A DNA stretch of 64,000 bases from positions 18,488,378 to 18,552,377 of the forward strand of contig CM060855.1 in assembly GCA_030737835.1 (NCBI GenBank). The letters run 5' to 3'. Made by a program: the position numbers and the translations under genes. The notes under the pieces are model-generated. The model had not been told where the DNA came from, ran no database searches, and saw nothing but the letters and a program-made list of their open reading frames with translations. The number at the start of each line of letters is the position of its first letter. Within the stretch, counting starts at the first letter, position 1. Origin of the DNA: Acorus gramineus. Taxonomy: Eukaryota > Streptophyta > Magnoliopsida > Acorales > Acoraceae. Shown here one piece after another: positions 20,943 to 33,400 of this stretch.

Positions 20943-23900
20943 TCAGATAAAACCTGTCAAACCTAATTTATCTGCGACATTGTACATAAGAAGATCACCC
21001 CAAAAATGTCCAAATAAATGCTCACCTCCGATCGCGAAAGTCAGGGCCCATAATAATAATACGGCTGTGAACACTACAAAACCAACTGCGGATCCAACAA
21101 CATCTGCAAAAAAAGGAACATTGCCAAGTGTGACTTTTTTTTTTTAACATTACCAGAAGATCAGAATATAGTTAAACAAGAGGCATTAACACGATTGATA
21201 TGAACAATAAAGTTGAAACCCATTTGAAGTGAAGAAAGGAATTTGAACAATGAACAAGTTCAAATCACTGATATGGATTATATTAGCATTGGAATTTAAT
21301 CTAATGTACAATGGAATGGTAAAAGACAAAGAAATTTGTAATGTACAGTGCAGGGAAGAACAGAGGTTGCTCAATAATAAAATGGAGCTATTTTGAAAAG
21401 ACATTAATGTGTGTTGTGTACTTGTGCATGCTGCACGCTATGCATATTCCCCCAAGTAGTAAGAAGGCCCTGTGATCAAATGTGGAGGTGGTTCAAATCT
21501 AGAAGAAAGATGGGAGATTGGAGTAAACACACTAAGTTCATCATGTGTTCCCCAAGCAGTGTGTTGCGGCATTTGTCTCACATGCAATGTAGTGATTTTT
21601 CCCAAGTAGGAGAGCGCATTAGGAGAATATGGGATGATGTATTATATATCTCCCTATGGTTGGAGTAAACACACTAAGTTCATCATGTGTTCCCCAAGCA
21701 GTGTGTTGCGGCATTTGTCTCACATGCAATGTAGTGATTTTTCCCAAGTAGGAGAGCGCATTAGGAGAATATGGGATGATGTATTATATATCTCCCTATG
21801 GACGAGGAAAATATATACAGGAAGCTGTAGATATTGTTTATGTGGTAGAGGGAGGATGGTTGGTTGAATAAATATAAGCGATGCCTAGGCCAATATCTAA
21901 TGGAGCATTTATTGATTAATTATTCATTTATTATTGATATAATGCCTTATCTTTTTTTCAAAAAAAAAAAGTACCCGTGTCATATGTAGACAAACTCAAT
22001 GCTTTTACAACTAGTATAAAAGGTATGTATAGTGTCCTTTGGGGGGGGGGGGGGGGGTGTCCCTTACTCTCCCATTTTTTGCAGTGCATCAATGGATTCA
22101 ATTTATGGGGGAGACTCATAAATTGGATATATGCAATTTCACTTGCTTAGTGTGTGTGCGTGCAGGAGAGAAATCGTAAATCGTGTCATGTTGCTTTAGG
22201 ATGTGTTTGGAAGGATTGAGTCAACTGGAATTGGAATTATGATTCCAGATCCTTTGTTCGGATTTGGTTGTGTAATTCATTAGAGTGGTAATGCATTCAC
22301 TATAAAAATTAGCTATATCATTAAAACATAAAAGGAAGACATATGAGTTTACAATTTTCCTTGCAAAGAAAAAAGATAAATGTAAAAAATTAAATTATAC
22401 AGTGTAAAACAGTTAATTTTTTATAGTGCGAAAATTAAAAACAGTTAATTTTTTATAGTGCGAAAATTAAATCGTGAAAGCTTCTTAAAGATTTTAAGTT
22501 TTCTCACAGATCATAATGAAGATATTGGTTATCTAGGATTGCAAAATGCTCTACAGAATCCGAAACCAACGATACCAAAGCTCAAAAAAACTAGTGCAAC
22601 TTCCACAGGGACCAATAATGCCATTACTAGGAATTTTAGAGATGTACTGTTTGTTACTGTAGTTGATGAATGACGCAAATATAAATTAACAAAAAAAAAA
22701 GTAATTAACAGTTGTTTTAAATTATGTAAACCAAAAAGTCCTAGCATAAAAATAGTTAGCAATACAAGTAAAATCGTGCTCACAAAAGTGTTTTCAATAT
22801 TATAGAATCATAAAGCATAGATAAAATTGTGAGTAAAAGGTTATCACTTATGGTGGAGCTAGCAGTTTGAGAGGAGAGGGGTAACAAAAGAAAATCTGGT
22901 GTGTATTTTTTTTTTATCATCAGCTTCATTAAGTATTACAAGCACTGCAAAAAACCACTTGCAAGTTTCTATTTGTATCTAATATACCTAATGTTGTTTA
23001 TGCAATTACGCATCTTGCAATACTGTCATTCCTGGAGAAAATGACTACTAAAGTGAATAAACACTTGAGAATGATGAATACAATTGTGGGAAGGGGGGGG
23101 GGGGTTCTAAATCAGGAAAACGGACTTAAATGGCCCAAATGCACCTTAGGATTCTCATGATTTTAATGTTCTCTTATGTGATCGAGGATATTCAAGTGGT
23201 TGTGGAAGATAATGCACTTCCGAGAGTTATTAAGTTCAATGCAAGTTCTGATTCACATTTTACCTACAATTTAAAGAAGAATATGTTAAATAATGGGTAT
23301 TATCAATGAATTGTTTCAAGCACTATAATACAAAGAAAAAAAAAAAGTTAATGCTATGTGAGAGGTGTGGATGGGATTCTCTCCGCAATACATTTCATTT
23401 TGTGAAAAAAACATTAATTGCAGTACCCAGAATGAGTGATGTCTTCCAAGCAAATAATGTCGAAACGTAGAGCTAAAGGAATTACAAATTACACCATTAT
23501 GGTGTAGAGTAATTTTACAATATCATATATATGCAACCTTGTGAGATCAAAAGTCATTCGGCTGAGGTAAAGGGTGTAGAGTGAAACTATTGTTAAAAAA
23601 CCGACTTGGATAATCAATTAAAGTAGAAGTTTTTTAAAATGCAGCTTTCTATTAATCCATTAATCTTGCTTCAATGTAGGGTTTTCAAAAATTAATTTTT
23701 CAAGACTTGTTTCCATGTAAGATTTGAAAGCTCAACCTCTTTAAAAAAAATTTGATCATCGCGATGATCGATCTTTAAATCATCCCAGACTTGAGATTGT
23801 TGAAATGGTTGTGACACTTCCGTGAGATTTGTTCCAAAAACACCAGCCTTTTGTGCAAGCAGTGACCCATGTGCAACAAAAGGAAATTCCATTGGCATAT

Positions 23901-26421
23901 AGGTCCAAGACGGATCTGCCGGGGCTGAGGAAGGAGGAGCGAAGAATGGGAGTGTCTTATATAAAGGTGAATATGGAAAATGGTTGAAGGAACTTAAAGA
24001 AGAAAAATTTGTTGCCTAAAACATACAAGGAATCGGTTTGCATGTTTTTTTGGCTAAACATCTGTTAGGAAACAACTAATACAAAAACTACTTTTTCAAA
24101 CCGCAGTAAGGATTTTAATTGTTTCCAAGCATGGGTTCTCGAGAGAACAATCAAAGGCACTTGATAATGTTCTCTTCTGTGATCGAGGATATTCAAGTGG
24201 TTGTGGAAGATAATGCACTTCCGAGAGTTATTAAGTTCAATGCAAGTTCTGATTCACATTTTACCTACAATTTAAAGAAGAATATGTTAAGTAATGGGTA
24301 TTATCAATGAATTGTTTCAAGCACTATAATACAAAGAAAAAAAAAAAGTTAATGCTATGTGAGAGGCGTGGATGGGATTCTCTCCGCAATACATTTCATT
24401 TTGTGAAAAAAACATTAATTGCAGTACCCAGAATGAGTGATGTCTTCCAAGCAAATAATGTCGAAACGTAGAGCTAAAGGAATTACAAATTACACCATTA
24501 TGGTGTAGAGTAATTTTACAATATCATATATATGCAACCTTGTGAGATCAAAAGTCATTCGGCTGAGGTAAAGGGTGTAGAGTGAAACTATTGTTAAAAA
24601 ACCGACTTGGATAATCAATTAAAGTAGAAGTTTTTTAAAATGCAGCTTTCTATTAATCCATTAATCTTGCTTCAATGTAGGGTTTTCAAAAATTAATTTT
24701 TCAAGACTTGTTTCCATGTAAGATTTGAAAGCTCAACCTCTGTAAAAAAAATTTGATCATCGCGATGATCGATCTTTAAATCATCCCAGACTTGAGATTG
24801 TTGAAATGGTTGTGACACTTCCGTGAGATTTGTTCCAAAAACACCAGCCTTTTGTGCAAGCAGTGACCCATGTGCAACAAAAGGAAATTCCATTGGCATA
24901 TAGGTCCAAGACGGATCTGCCGGGGCTGAGGAAGGAGGAGCGAAGAATGGGAGTGTCTTATATAAAGGTGAATATGGAAAATGGTTGAAGGAACTTAAAG
25001 AAGAAAAAATTTGTTGCCTAAAACATACAAGGAATCGGTTTGCATGTTTTTTTGGCTAAACATCTGTTAGGAAACAACTAATACAAAAACTACTTTTTCA
25101 AACCGCAGTAAGGATTTTAATTGTTTCCAAGCATGGGTTCTCGAGAGAACAATCAAAGGCACTTGATAATCAACTTTAGATATGCGTCCTTTTTATGCAC
25201 TCCGGTAGAGATTTTTCAAAGTTAATAGAATAGCTGTCTTGCTAAGAAATTGGCTGGGAAAACATTATATTTTCATGAGTTTACTTTATGTCAAACACTT
25301 CAAAAACGTTGATTTGATTACCATTGAAAGTTGGAAGAACCTTTTTCTACAATGAAAATGATGAAAATCAAACCACATAACTGAACATAATATCAGTGGA
25401 ATAATGGAAATTTGGTCACACCTATTTATTTAAAAAAAAAAAGATATCTTTGCTTCCCAAAACATGAAGACTCATCAATGAAGGCCTGATACTAACAGAG
25501 GCTTTCCTGAAAACTGCAAATTGAATGCAACCCCTCCTCACATTTCACCCAAATATGATCTACATCACCATTTCAATTCGGGAATTCAAAACAGAAAAAG
25601 CTAACCCAGATTCAGCCCAACAAAGATAACTGATCATACACCTTTATAAATCAACAAAATGAACCCCAAAACCAAATCCAAATTAAAAAAAAAATCATTG
25701 AAAGAGATGCAAATCCAAACCAAAATATAACAATATAGGCAAAATTAAACCAATCCCACAAAAGAACCCTAACAAAAGAAAATCAAGGTCAGCATCAAAT
25801 TCAAGCAAATGTAGATACTAGATTACACCTTTCTAGACAAAAATAAGGCAATCTGAACAAAAATCATATGCGTCAATTAAAATACACCCCAAAATCAAAT
25901 CCAAAACAAATCGATCTAAAAAAAAACACTCCTTTGGAAAAAAAAAAAAAAACCTAACAATTCTACAAAACGAGCCCCAAATCAAGGTCGGCATCAAATT
26001 CAAGCAAATGTAGATAAAGATTACACCTTTCTAACAAAAGAAGACAATTTGAACAAAAACCCTAAAACAGATCGATCAATAGAGAGAGGTAGGGCTTACA
26101 TGGGCGCACGCGAGGGAAAGAAGAGTAGGAGCTCTTCAAGACGGGCCAGAAGTAGAAGGCGTTGATCGCCCATAGCCAAGGAAGGCAGAGGAACCCGTAC
26201 CTGAAGAAGGCCCGAGCCCGGGACGCCGACTCCTCCTCCGTCGCCGGCCCGAGCGGTCCGTCCACGGTCGGCCATGTCGGGGGTGGCGGGGGTCGGTGGT
26301 TCCGCCTGGTCGGACGCGGCGGAGACGGAGGCGACAGAGGAGGAGGAGGAGGGGTTTGTGTTTGGCGGGGGTGGAGGCCGGTCTCTTCGTCGGCTTCTTC
26401 GTCGACGACGACGACCTCCAT
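20943..26421 (-). CDS. PEN2: Gamma-secretase subunit PEN-2 (2 exons)
   Basis: Exons are 26421-26100 and 21103-20943, giving 160 aa. The N-terminal half is acidic and proline-rich (1-55). It is followed by the plant PEN-2 signature WPTVDGPLG (50-58), then PWLWAINAFYFWPVL (81-95) as the first membrane segment, and VVGSAVGFVVFTAVLLLWAL (109-128) as the second. The C-terminus reads GGEHLFG ... LLMYNVADKLGLTG. PEN-2 is the small subunit that activates presenilin in the gamma-secretase intramembrane protease, located in endomembranes. The start is the first ATG; the frame upstream opens only at non-ATG codons. A GTGAGC at 21025 could mimic a donor, but reading through it gives the conserved C-terminus. 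The 5.0-kb intron carries several tandem duplications. A 28-T run (A-run on the coding strand) lies 76-103 bases upstream of the ATG. Confidence 0.95.
21520..21801. repeat. Tandem duplication, 2 x ~142 bp, in PEN-2 intron
   Basis: Two nearly perfect adjacent copies, 21520-21661 and 21662-21801, both start GGAGTAAACACACTAAG and end TATATCTCCCTATGG. High identity implies a recent event. No known motif was recognised in the unit. Confidence 0.9.
22408..22471. repeat. Tandem duplication, 2 x 32 bp, in PEN-2 intron
   Basis: The unit begins AACAGTTAATTTTTTATAG and ends GTGCGAAAATTAAA. It is repeated exactly once (22408-22439 and 22440-22471). Confidence 0.9.
23165..25169. repeat. Tandem duplication, 2 x ~1001 bp, in PEN-2 intron
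   Basis: Copy 1 is about 23165-24165 and copy 2 about 24166-25169. By eye only a handful of substitutions and a one-base A-run difference separate them. The junction shows AAT microhomology (...TTGATAAT|GTTCTC). Each copy carries the perfect palindrome GATCATCGCGATGATC (23754-23769 and 24755-24770). Each also carries a 68-codon minus-strand open frame beginning MPMEFPFVAHGSLL (23898-23692 and 24899-24693) that I do not recognise. It is preserved between the copies simply because they are nearly identical. Confidence 0.92.
25786..26065. repeat. Direct repeat pair (~85 bp) near PEN-2 exon 1
   Basis: CAAGGTCAGCATCAAATTC..GTAGATA..GATTACACCTTTCTA (25786-25870) recurs in diverged form at 25984-26065, about 198 bp away. 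It lies at the 5' end of the PEN-2 intron, so it is a local, older duplication. Confidence 0.6.
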
Positions 26422-27479
26422 TGAAGGGGATCGAAAGGAGTTTCTGATCGGCTTTTTGGGCTTCTTCACTGCATTTATAGATGTCTTGATTACACGTTTT
26501 TTTTTTTTTTTTTTTTTTTTTTTTAGTTAATAAAACGTTTCATAGTGTTGTAAAAATTATGTTATGTCATCTCATGCCCTTACACATCACTAGGTACTTG
26601 TTCATAAATTTTTATTTGATATGGTATCATTTTATGTTTCACTCAAATGTTATAAAAATGTAGAGTTGAAAAAAAAAAATATTTAAAATTTGGGTAAAGA
26701 TTTGAGTTTTTTTTAATTTTAGTAAAAATTTGAAGAGCCCTAATACGCTCAGAGTCCGTTTGAAAACACGTTTGAAAAATAAGATTTTAAATAAAGTTAC
26801 TTAAATATCCATAGATAACCATTAAAGTCACTTAAATATCCATGTATGAATAAATTGTACTTACCTCCCCCCAAGTTTTGTTAGCAAAGTTTTATTCTAA
26901 TATCCATGCATAACTATTATAGCTTATTCACACTAAACGAACATGTTTTTTTAAAGAATAATCTTATTCTCACCTTATCCACTCTCTTATTCCTGAAACA
27001 AGTAGATTTCAGAGAGTATCATACACAATGGATGGGATTGCCTGATTTTGTGAAACCTGCACAATTCTATAATGGAATGCTAAGTTCTAAAATGAAAACT
27101 CTTGTACAGAATGAACAAATAGCAACTCTTCTTCCTTCCCCTCTCAAAGAGATACTATGATATTTCATACAGGCTATAGCCATCATGTTATTACAAACAT
27201 CATCAATGTTGTAATATGGTCACTGATGCTCCTCCTGAGAGGCATCTAACATAATTTTTGGCTCCAAAAAATGAACTGTTACACATACTATTACACAGTG
27301 GGCAAAAAGGGGAAAAAAATGCTGAAACATCGGGCGCACGCAGCAAATCATCAAGAACAAAACTTCTTCTATATATCAAATCCATGTTCCAAACGTATCA
27401 TTATTTTCCTTCAACGTATTCTTCTTAAATTTGAAGCTGCTATTCTTTCTTGTATTGTAAGAGCGATGAATTCCCAACA
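26422..27479. other. Spacer between GONST-like gene 3' end and PEN-2 start
   Basis: No gene of its own. The part near 26422-26530 should be the PEN-2 leader/promoter and includes a 28-base T run (26497-26524). The part near 27000-27479 is probably the 3' UTR of the transporter gene. Confidence 0.5.
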
Positions 27480-30400
27480 TCATGACTGAGATCTCTCGCG
27501 CATTTTGGCTTTGGCGAAGAAAACGCCGGCTAGAAGACCTGTGACAAGAAGTATGAATGCACATTATTATGACCATGAAGAACTCACTATATGTGTATCA
27601 TTTGAGGATAACCTACCAAAGAGGATGCTCAAGAAGTTCTCCAGGCTAGTTGGAACTTTGAACAACAGAATGCCGGCGATGGAGAGGGGAATCTTGTTCA
27701 GCGATCCCACGAGGCTGTAGACATCATTAACATATATTTCGTCAACAATCGTTGAGGATTGTGGACCACAGCATAGACTGTTTTTGATACATTTATAGTT
27801 TTATGTAGTTATAAAATTTTTAATAACAGAATAAGAAAAACAATAGTAATAACAATAATATAAGTTAATTATTTATTCTTATTACTATTATTGTTATAAT
27901 AACATTAAGAATTAAAATTAACAAGTATTAATAATAGAAGGTAAATGTATTTGGAATCCTCCATTCATGTGAACTTTCATGGGGATGCCAAGCCTATGAT
28001 TCTTGGGGAATAAGGAATACTCCTCCTACACCTGAATTACCAAATTACCCTAAATACAGTTTTGTCGTCTCTCTTGTACTTGGCTCCCATATAAAAAATA
28101 TGCACGTCCCATGCATCTAAATTATACATGGATTGATGGATTATGGATAGTTCAATGCAATATGTTTGGTAGCTAAGTTGAGATGAGTATTTAAAAACCA
28201 ATGATTCTTAAGTGCGACACAAATAAGGAGATTACATGCATAAACTGATAGTGTAGGTTACCTGTATGTAGTGGCGCCCGTCTGATGAAGAAACCACATT
28301 GAAGTGAAGCTGATGGCAAGACCTAAAAATCCACTGAACGTTATAACCACCCAGAACATGGGCATCTTCAGAAGTGGCCTGCCAATTCACTTCACACATA
28401 AATGAGCTTATAAGAAAATATTGAAAATACAGTAATGAAAATCCTGTGAGAAAAGAATCTGGAGGAGTAATGGGTCATGGGAAGAGGAAAGGAAACCACA
28501 GTAACAGATATAGTTGGTCATTCAATTTCTCTATTTACATGTGAATAACAAATAATGATAAGTTAACTTGCTGGCATGTATGTGAGGTACAAGGAGTGCA
28601 AGTAAACATCAATTTTGCCACCTTCAAATAAATAAAAAAAAAAACATCAATTTTGCCAATTAATGATTACATGTTCAACCACACATAAAACTTTACAAGG
28701 AGCTTATAATGTATATAGTGCACATTATAACTTCCACATCGTGCAAACAAATGCCACGAGATGGTATTAATCATTTACTAATAGTGAATTACAAATTTTG
28801 AAATGTTTAAGCATATTAATATGAATTTTATGGAAACTTTGACATTTCATGCAATAGTGGTTACACAAATACCATATGTTAATTATCATCCTAAATTGCA
28901 AAAGGAAGCTATCCTACATTCAAGAATCAATGGTATGGCTTCCTTATTACCTCTTTTTAAACAATGTTGTACATTTTCACTTAGTGATTGCATTTTATAT
29001 TTCAAATCTAACTCTTAAAGCAACTGTTAGAACAAAAAATTAATTCGTACCTTCCCTGCATGATTCAAAACACAACTCATGAATAGAAAAGCTGCACAAC
29101 TTGCCAGAGGTTGCAATTACAATCTTGATCATGACCGATGATTTTAAAATTTTCACTTCAATAAGTTCACATGGTAAAAAAAATTTTAAAAATTTCTCAA
29201 ATTTCAAGGGCCTCTTAATTTTTTTTTTAATATAATTATTCGGGGAGTATGAACATCTGATGGAATTTCATATTAACTTCATTAAGAACTCCATTATTGT
29301 TAGTGCATTCATACTCCAAAATCATGAAGAGCATTAGATAAGATGGAGAACTCAAACCCAAACTTTTAGCACTCCTAGTTGTCCCAAATACATTTGAAAT
29401 CTTAGGGGGAAAATAAAATTACGTTATCCATATAAATGATAATATCCTATCTTTTAACAAAAAGATGATAATCCTTGAAACCACAATATCTATTGATAAT
29501 TGTGAAAAGTAAAAGCAAATTAAAAGACAAGACCGAAAAATACTCACGTTTCTGAAAGATAGTCCACCTCATTAAATACAAATATCAGAATGATTCCCAA
29601 TGGCAACGAAAGTACGTTATTGAGCAAGACCATTGTAAATTCATTCAAGTTTCCGGATTTTGTCACTTGCTTTGCTGTATCCATCACTCTTCGTAAAGTT
29701 AACTGGAGACATTACATTTGTAAATGAAGTCAGACGGTGGTACACACATTATGCAATTCAACAATGACAGATGATGAGGTATGCCATATACTTCACAGGT
29801 ATTTTATAGTTCCTACATGGCATCTAAAAAAACTTTCTGACATTCAACTAGGAAAAAAAACTCTTAACATACACGCTGTTCTATTTTGTGATTCCCAAGG
29901 AAACAAATCTAACATACACGCTGTTCTATTTTGTGATTCCCAAGGAAACAAATCTTAATGTCAATACGAATGTGGATGGAAATGCTTAATATCATGAAAA
30001 CATCTATTATCATGTTTATTCATAAGAAAATAAAAAAAATATGATTTGATAATAGAGAGGTCAAGACAAACAAGAAATACAAATTAACCTAATGGCTAGC
30101 AGTGAAAAGTAATATAATTCACAAATTTTGGCATTTGGGAATAAAAAAAATAGCAAATCACAGATAATTATCTATTCATCAGCTGAATTCACTAATTACA
30201 AATCATGCATAGATATATATATATATATTAAACAAACAATTGTCAGCTTTTAATTAAATCTAGAACTTAATATATAAATGTATAATGTAAGAATCTAACA
30301 TGGATTTTGTGCAAGAACATCAATTTTTTTTTATTACTTTCAACACCATGCCCTTCCATAACCTTTCCCTTTCCTGATACACCAGGACACATATATTTAA

Positions 30401-33400
30401 AACCCTATTATTATATCCTTCCTGCTAAAACAAAATACAGCTAACGCTTATGAAAAGGAAGAGGGTTCACAATACATTAAAATTTGTGGAACGGGAACTA
30501 GCCTAAGAAATATATAAAGGAAACCATCTGTCTTCCCTCTCCATGTTCCTGCCACTCCATACATGAATCACACGATCCATGTTTCCATCGATGGGAACTA
30601 ATTTTCTTTTCTCTAAGATGAGATAAAATTTCACTATGGTACCTCTTATGATTCATCAGAAAAAAAATAAAATAAAATAAAATAAATGAGGATATGAACA
30701 ACCATAATTTAGTACAAAATCATTCATTGGAACCAATGAATGAATTTTTTAAATACTCAAATAAAATTTCCCAGGTGCTTCAATGGTGTTTCTCTGTAAT
30801 AATATGCCATAAATACCCAAATACATACGACATGAATATACATCCATACAACTGCATGTGCACGCGAACATGGGAGTTTGAGTGGGGCTTAAAATATTGA
30901 GCTGTTTTTAGTTTATAAACAGACAAAATCACATCATTAACATTTTCCATTCTGTAAGCTGAACTGTTTAATATGGTCCATGTAACAAAATCTCCATTTG
31001 CAACAGTAGATGTAAATCATAGACTGCCATAAATGCTCTAATTCAACCAACTTTTGGATGTTTTGCTTTCCATACACTCCAAGAGTTTGAATCAAATCTA
31101 CAACCTCCCAAATGGACTCATACTGGAACTCAGAGTGATTGAAGACAAGTAAAACTAATTTGCAGAGTTTCACAATAAGTGGTAAAGCTTCATAAACAGT
31201 AAATCAATAACTGAATCTCATGAAAATTCATTACCAAAAGAACTAAAGGACCAACTTCAGAAATCAAGAAAGCCATGAAACTTGGAACACCCAGATCATC
31301 AGATAGTGATATATTTATGGTTTTAAATTTAAAGAATCTTTTGAAAAGATGACTTTCAACCAAAAAAGCACCAATCAGAGAAGAACTACAAAGTTCACCA
31401 GATTATATAAAAATGTGTTACATGAATTTTTTGTGAAAGTGATGAGTTCATCAATAAATAAGAATTACCGAATATGACGCTGTTAGGAAGCAATTTAAGA
31501 TTTGCCATCCATAGCCTACTGCATGGAAGCTGAGATCTGTTATTCCTCCAGACACTGCTGAAATGATCTGCATAAACAAAAAATTTCATACATAAATTGC
31601 AATTGTAAAATACTGGTAATGTACAGCTGTATTGAATTATCAGTAAATAATAAAGCTCTTTCAAGGTAACATATTTATCCCATTATGTCAACATATATGA
31701 GAGAATGCACCAAAGCAAAATCGCACTTAAAAAGGTTTTACTTATGTGGATTTGCAAAGCTCTTTTAAGGAATTGTATTGTATTGTTGAACAGGGACGGG
31801 CGTTTTTTATAATTTTATGCGGACAAATTTTGAGGTTTATAGAAGCAAGTGGGACATGTACTCTGATTTTCTATAAGAAACATTTTCTCCCTCACTATAT
31901 GGGTGTTTTCAGTGGTTGCCGAGACTTTTCCTTCAAAAAAGTAGCTCTCTTTAGGACACGATTCTGAGTACAGTTATACTTGTTGGCAAGTTTTGGAGAA
32001 AACTACGGAGTGGAGCATAATTTAGACATAATAATATAGTGCTAGCCATAGGTTTCTTCTCTTTACACAATGACTAGTCATAGACTTCACTGGCTTTATA
32101 CAATGGACAAATAATCACGTTTATGGCATCAACCATTTTAGATTAGTCTGATCAGTCATAAATTGGGCCTACTCTGTTATTTCACACTGATTCTCAACTG
32201 TTTCAGAGATGTGTGAAAAATGATAAGCTCAAGTAGCAACATGAGGCAAGAAAACGTATGTCAAATATATGAAGTTAAACAGGATAATACCATAAGAAAA
32301 AGGGCAGCCCAGACTTTTCTCTCGTGTTGTTTGCTGAAAAGATACATTTCTCCAATAGCGGTTATGACATTAGTAACATTCTTCAAAACTGTCACCATAG
32401 CAACATTAATGTACTTCAGACTGCAATAGAGAAGGAAACCAGCGTATGAGACAATGAAACATATAATATCCACCGAGAAACATGATAGAGCCTTTAATTT
32501 TTACAAATGTCAGTTCTTTTGCATTCCTGAATTATGTATACACCAAATACGCATTCCATACATGACATTAGTGAAAATATTGACTTTGCATAACGGACAC
32601 AGTTCAATCCGACTCCAGAGTTAAGGTATAGACAAATACAGAAACTTAAGGATTCATGTGTAAACACTGACAATAGTCACACATAGGTATGATTATAGGT
32701 TCATTGTGTATATATCATTATATGTGCGGTCTTGTGAATTATAGCTCCCCAGGTCAGATTTATATTAATAACAGCTAGTTCATTCTGAAGTTATATCAGT
32801 TAATATACATTTTAGACAAATCTATAGGAAAATGCAGCGATTTAAGCATATTAGGATCAGTCCCACATGCTTGAAATTTTTTAATTAAAAACAAGAAAAT
32901 TAGCCAAAATTAGAAGAAGATATTCACACCACAACTAGATTTATAGAATTAAATCGAATCACATACAGAGGCAAGCGAACGACTTTGCTCAAATTCTATA
33001 CTACACAAATAAAACTGCCCTGAAAAATACATTACAACATAAATGCTAACCAAGATGCAATTATACAAGGCCTATGAATCGAACTGTACAACTCTTTAAT
33101 CGACCTACATAGCCTATGAATCGAACTGCATAGCCTATGAATCAAACTGCACAGTCAATTGTTTGGTACATATATCACTCTCTTATTGGATCCAGTTAAC
33201 TATTGGATAAAACATGGCTTCCTAATTATCATTAGTATTCAATAGGAGAGTGAACATGTACCCAACAATAGGATGTGCAATTCGATCCATAGGCTATGTA
33301 ATTTGATTAAAGGGTTGTACAGTTTGGTACTAACAGGACTGACCGAAGCCAGTCCTGGATCCAAACTCCTATTCAGAGTTCTAAGACCTCGAAGATTTCT

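Noticed and set aside
21021-21026. GTGAGC donor ending PEN-2 exon 2 with a third exon
   Set aside because: Reading straight through gives the conserved GGEHLFG and the NVADKLGL C-terminus up to a stop at 20943, so no intron is needed.
26422-26469. Longer PEN-2 N-terminus
   Set aside because: The upstream frame opens at a GTG, not ATG. Plant nuclear genes start at ATG, and 26421 is the first one.
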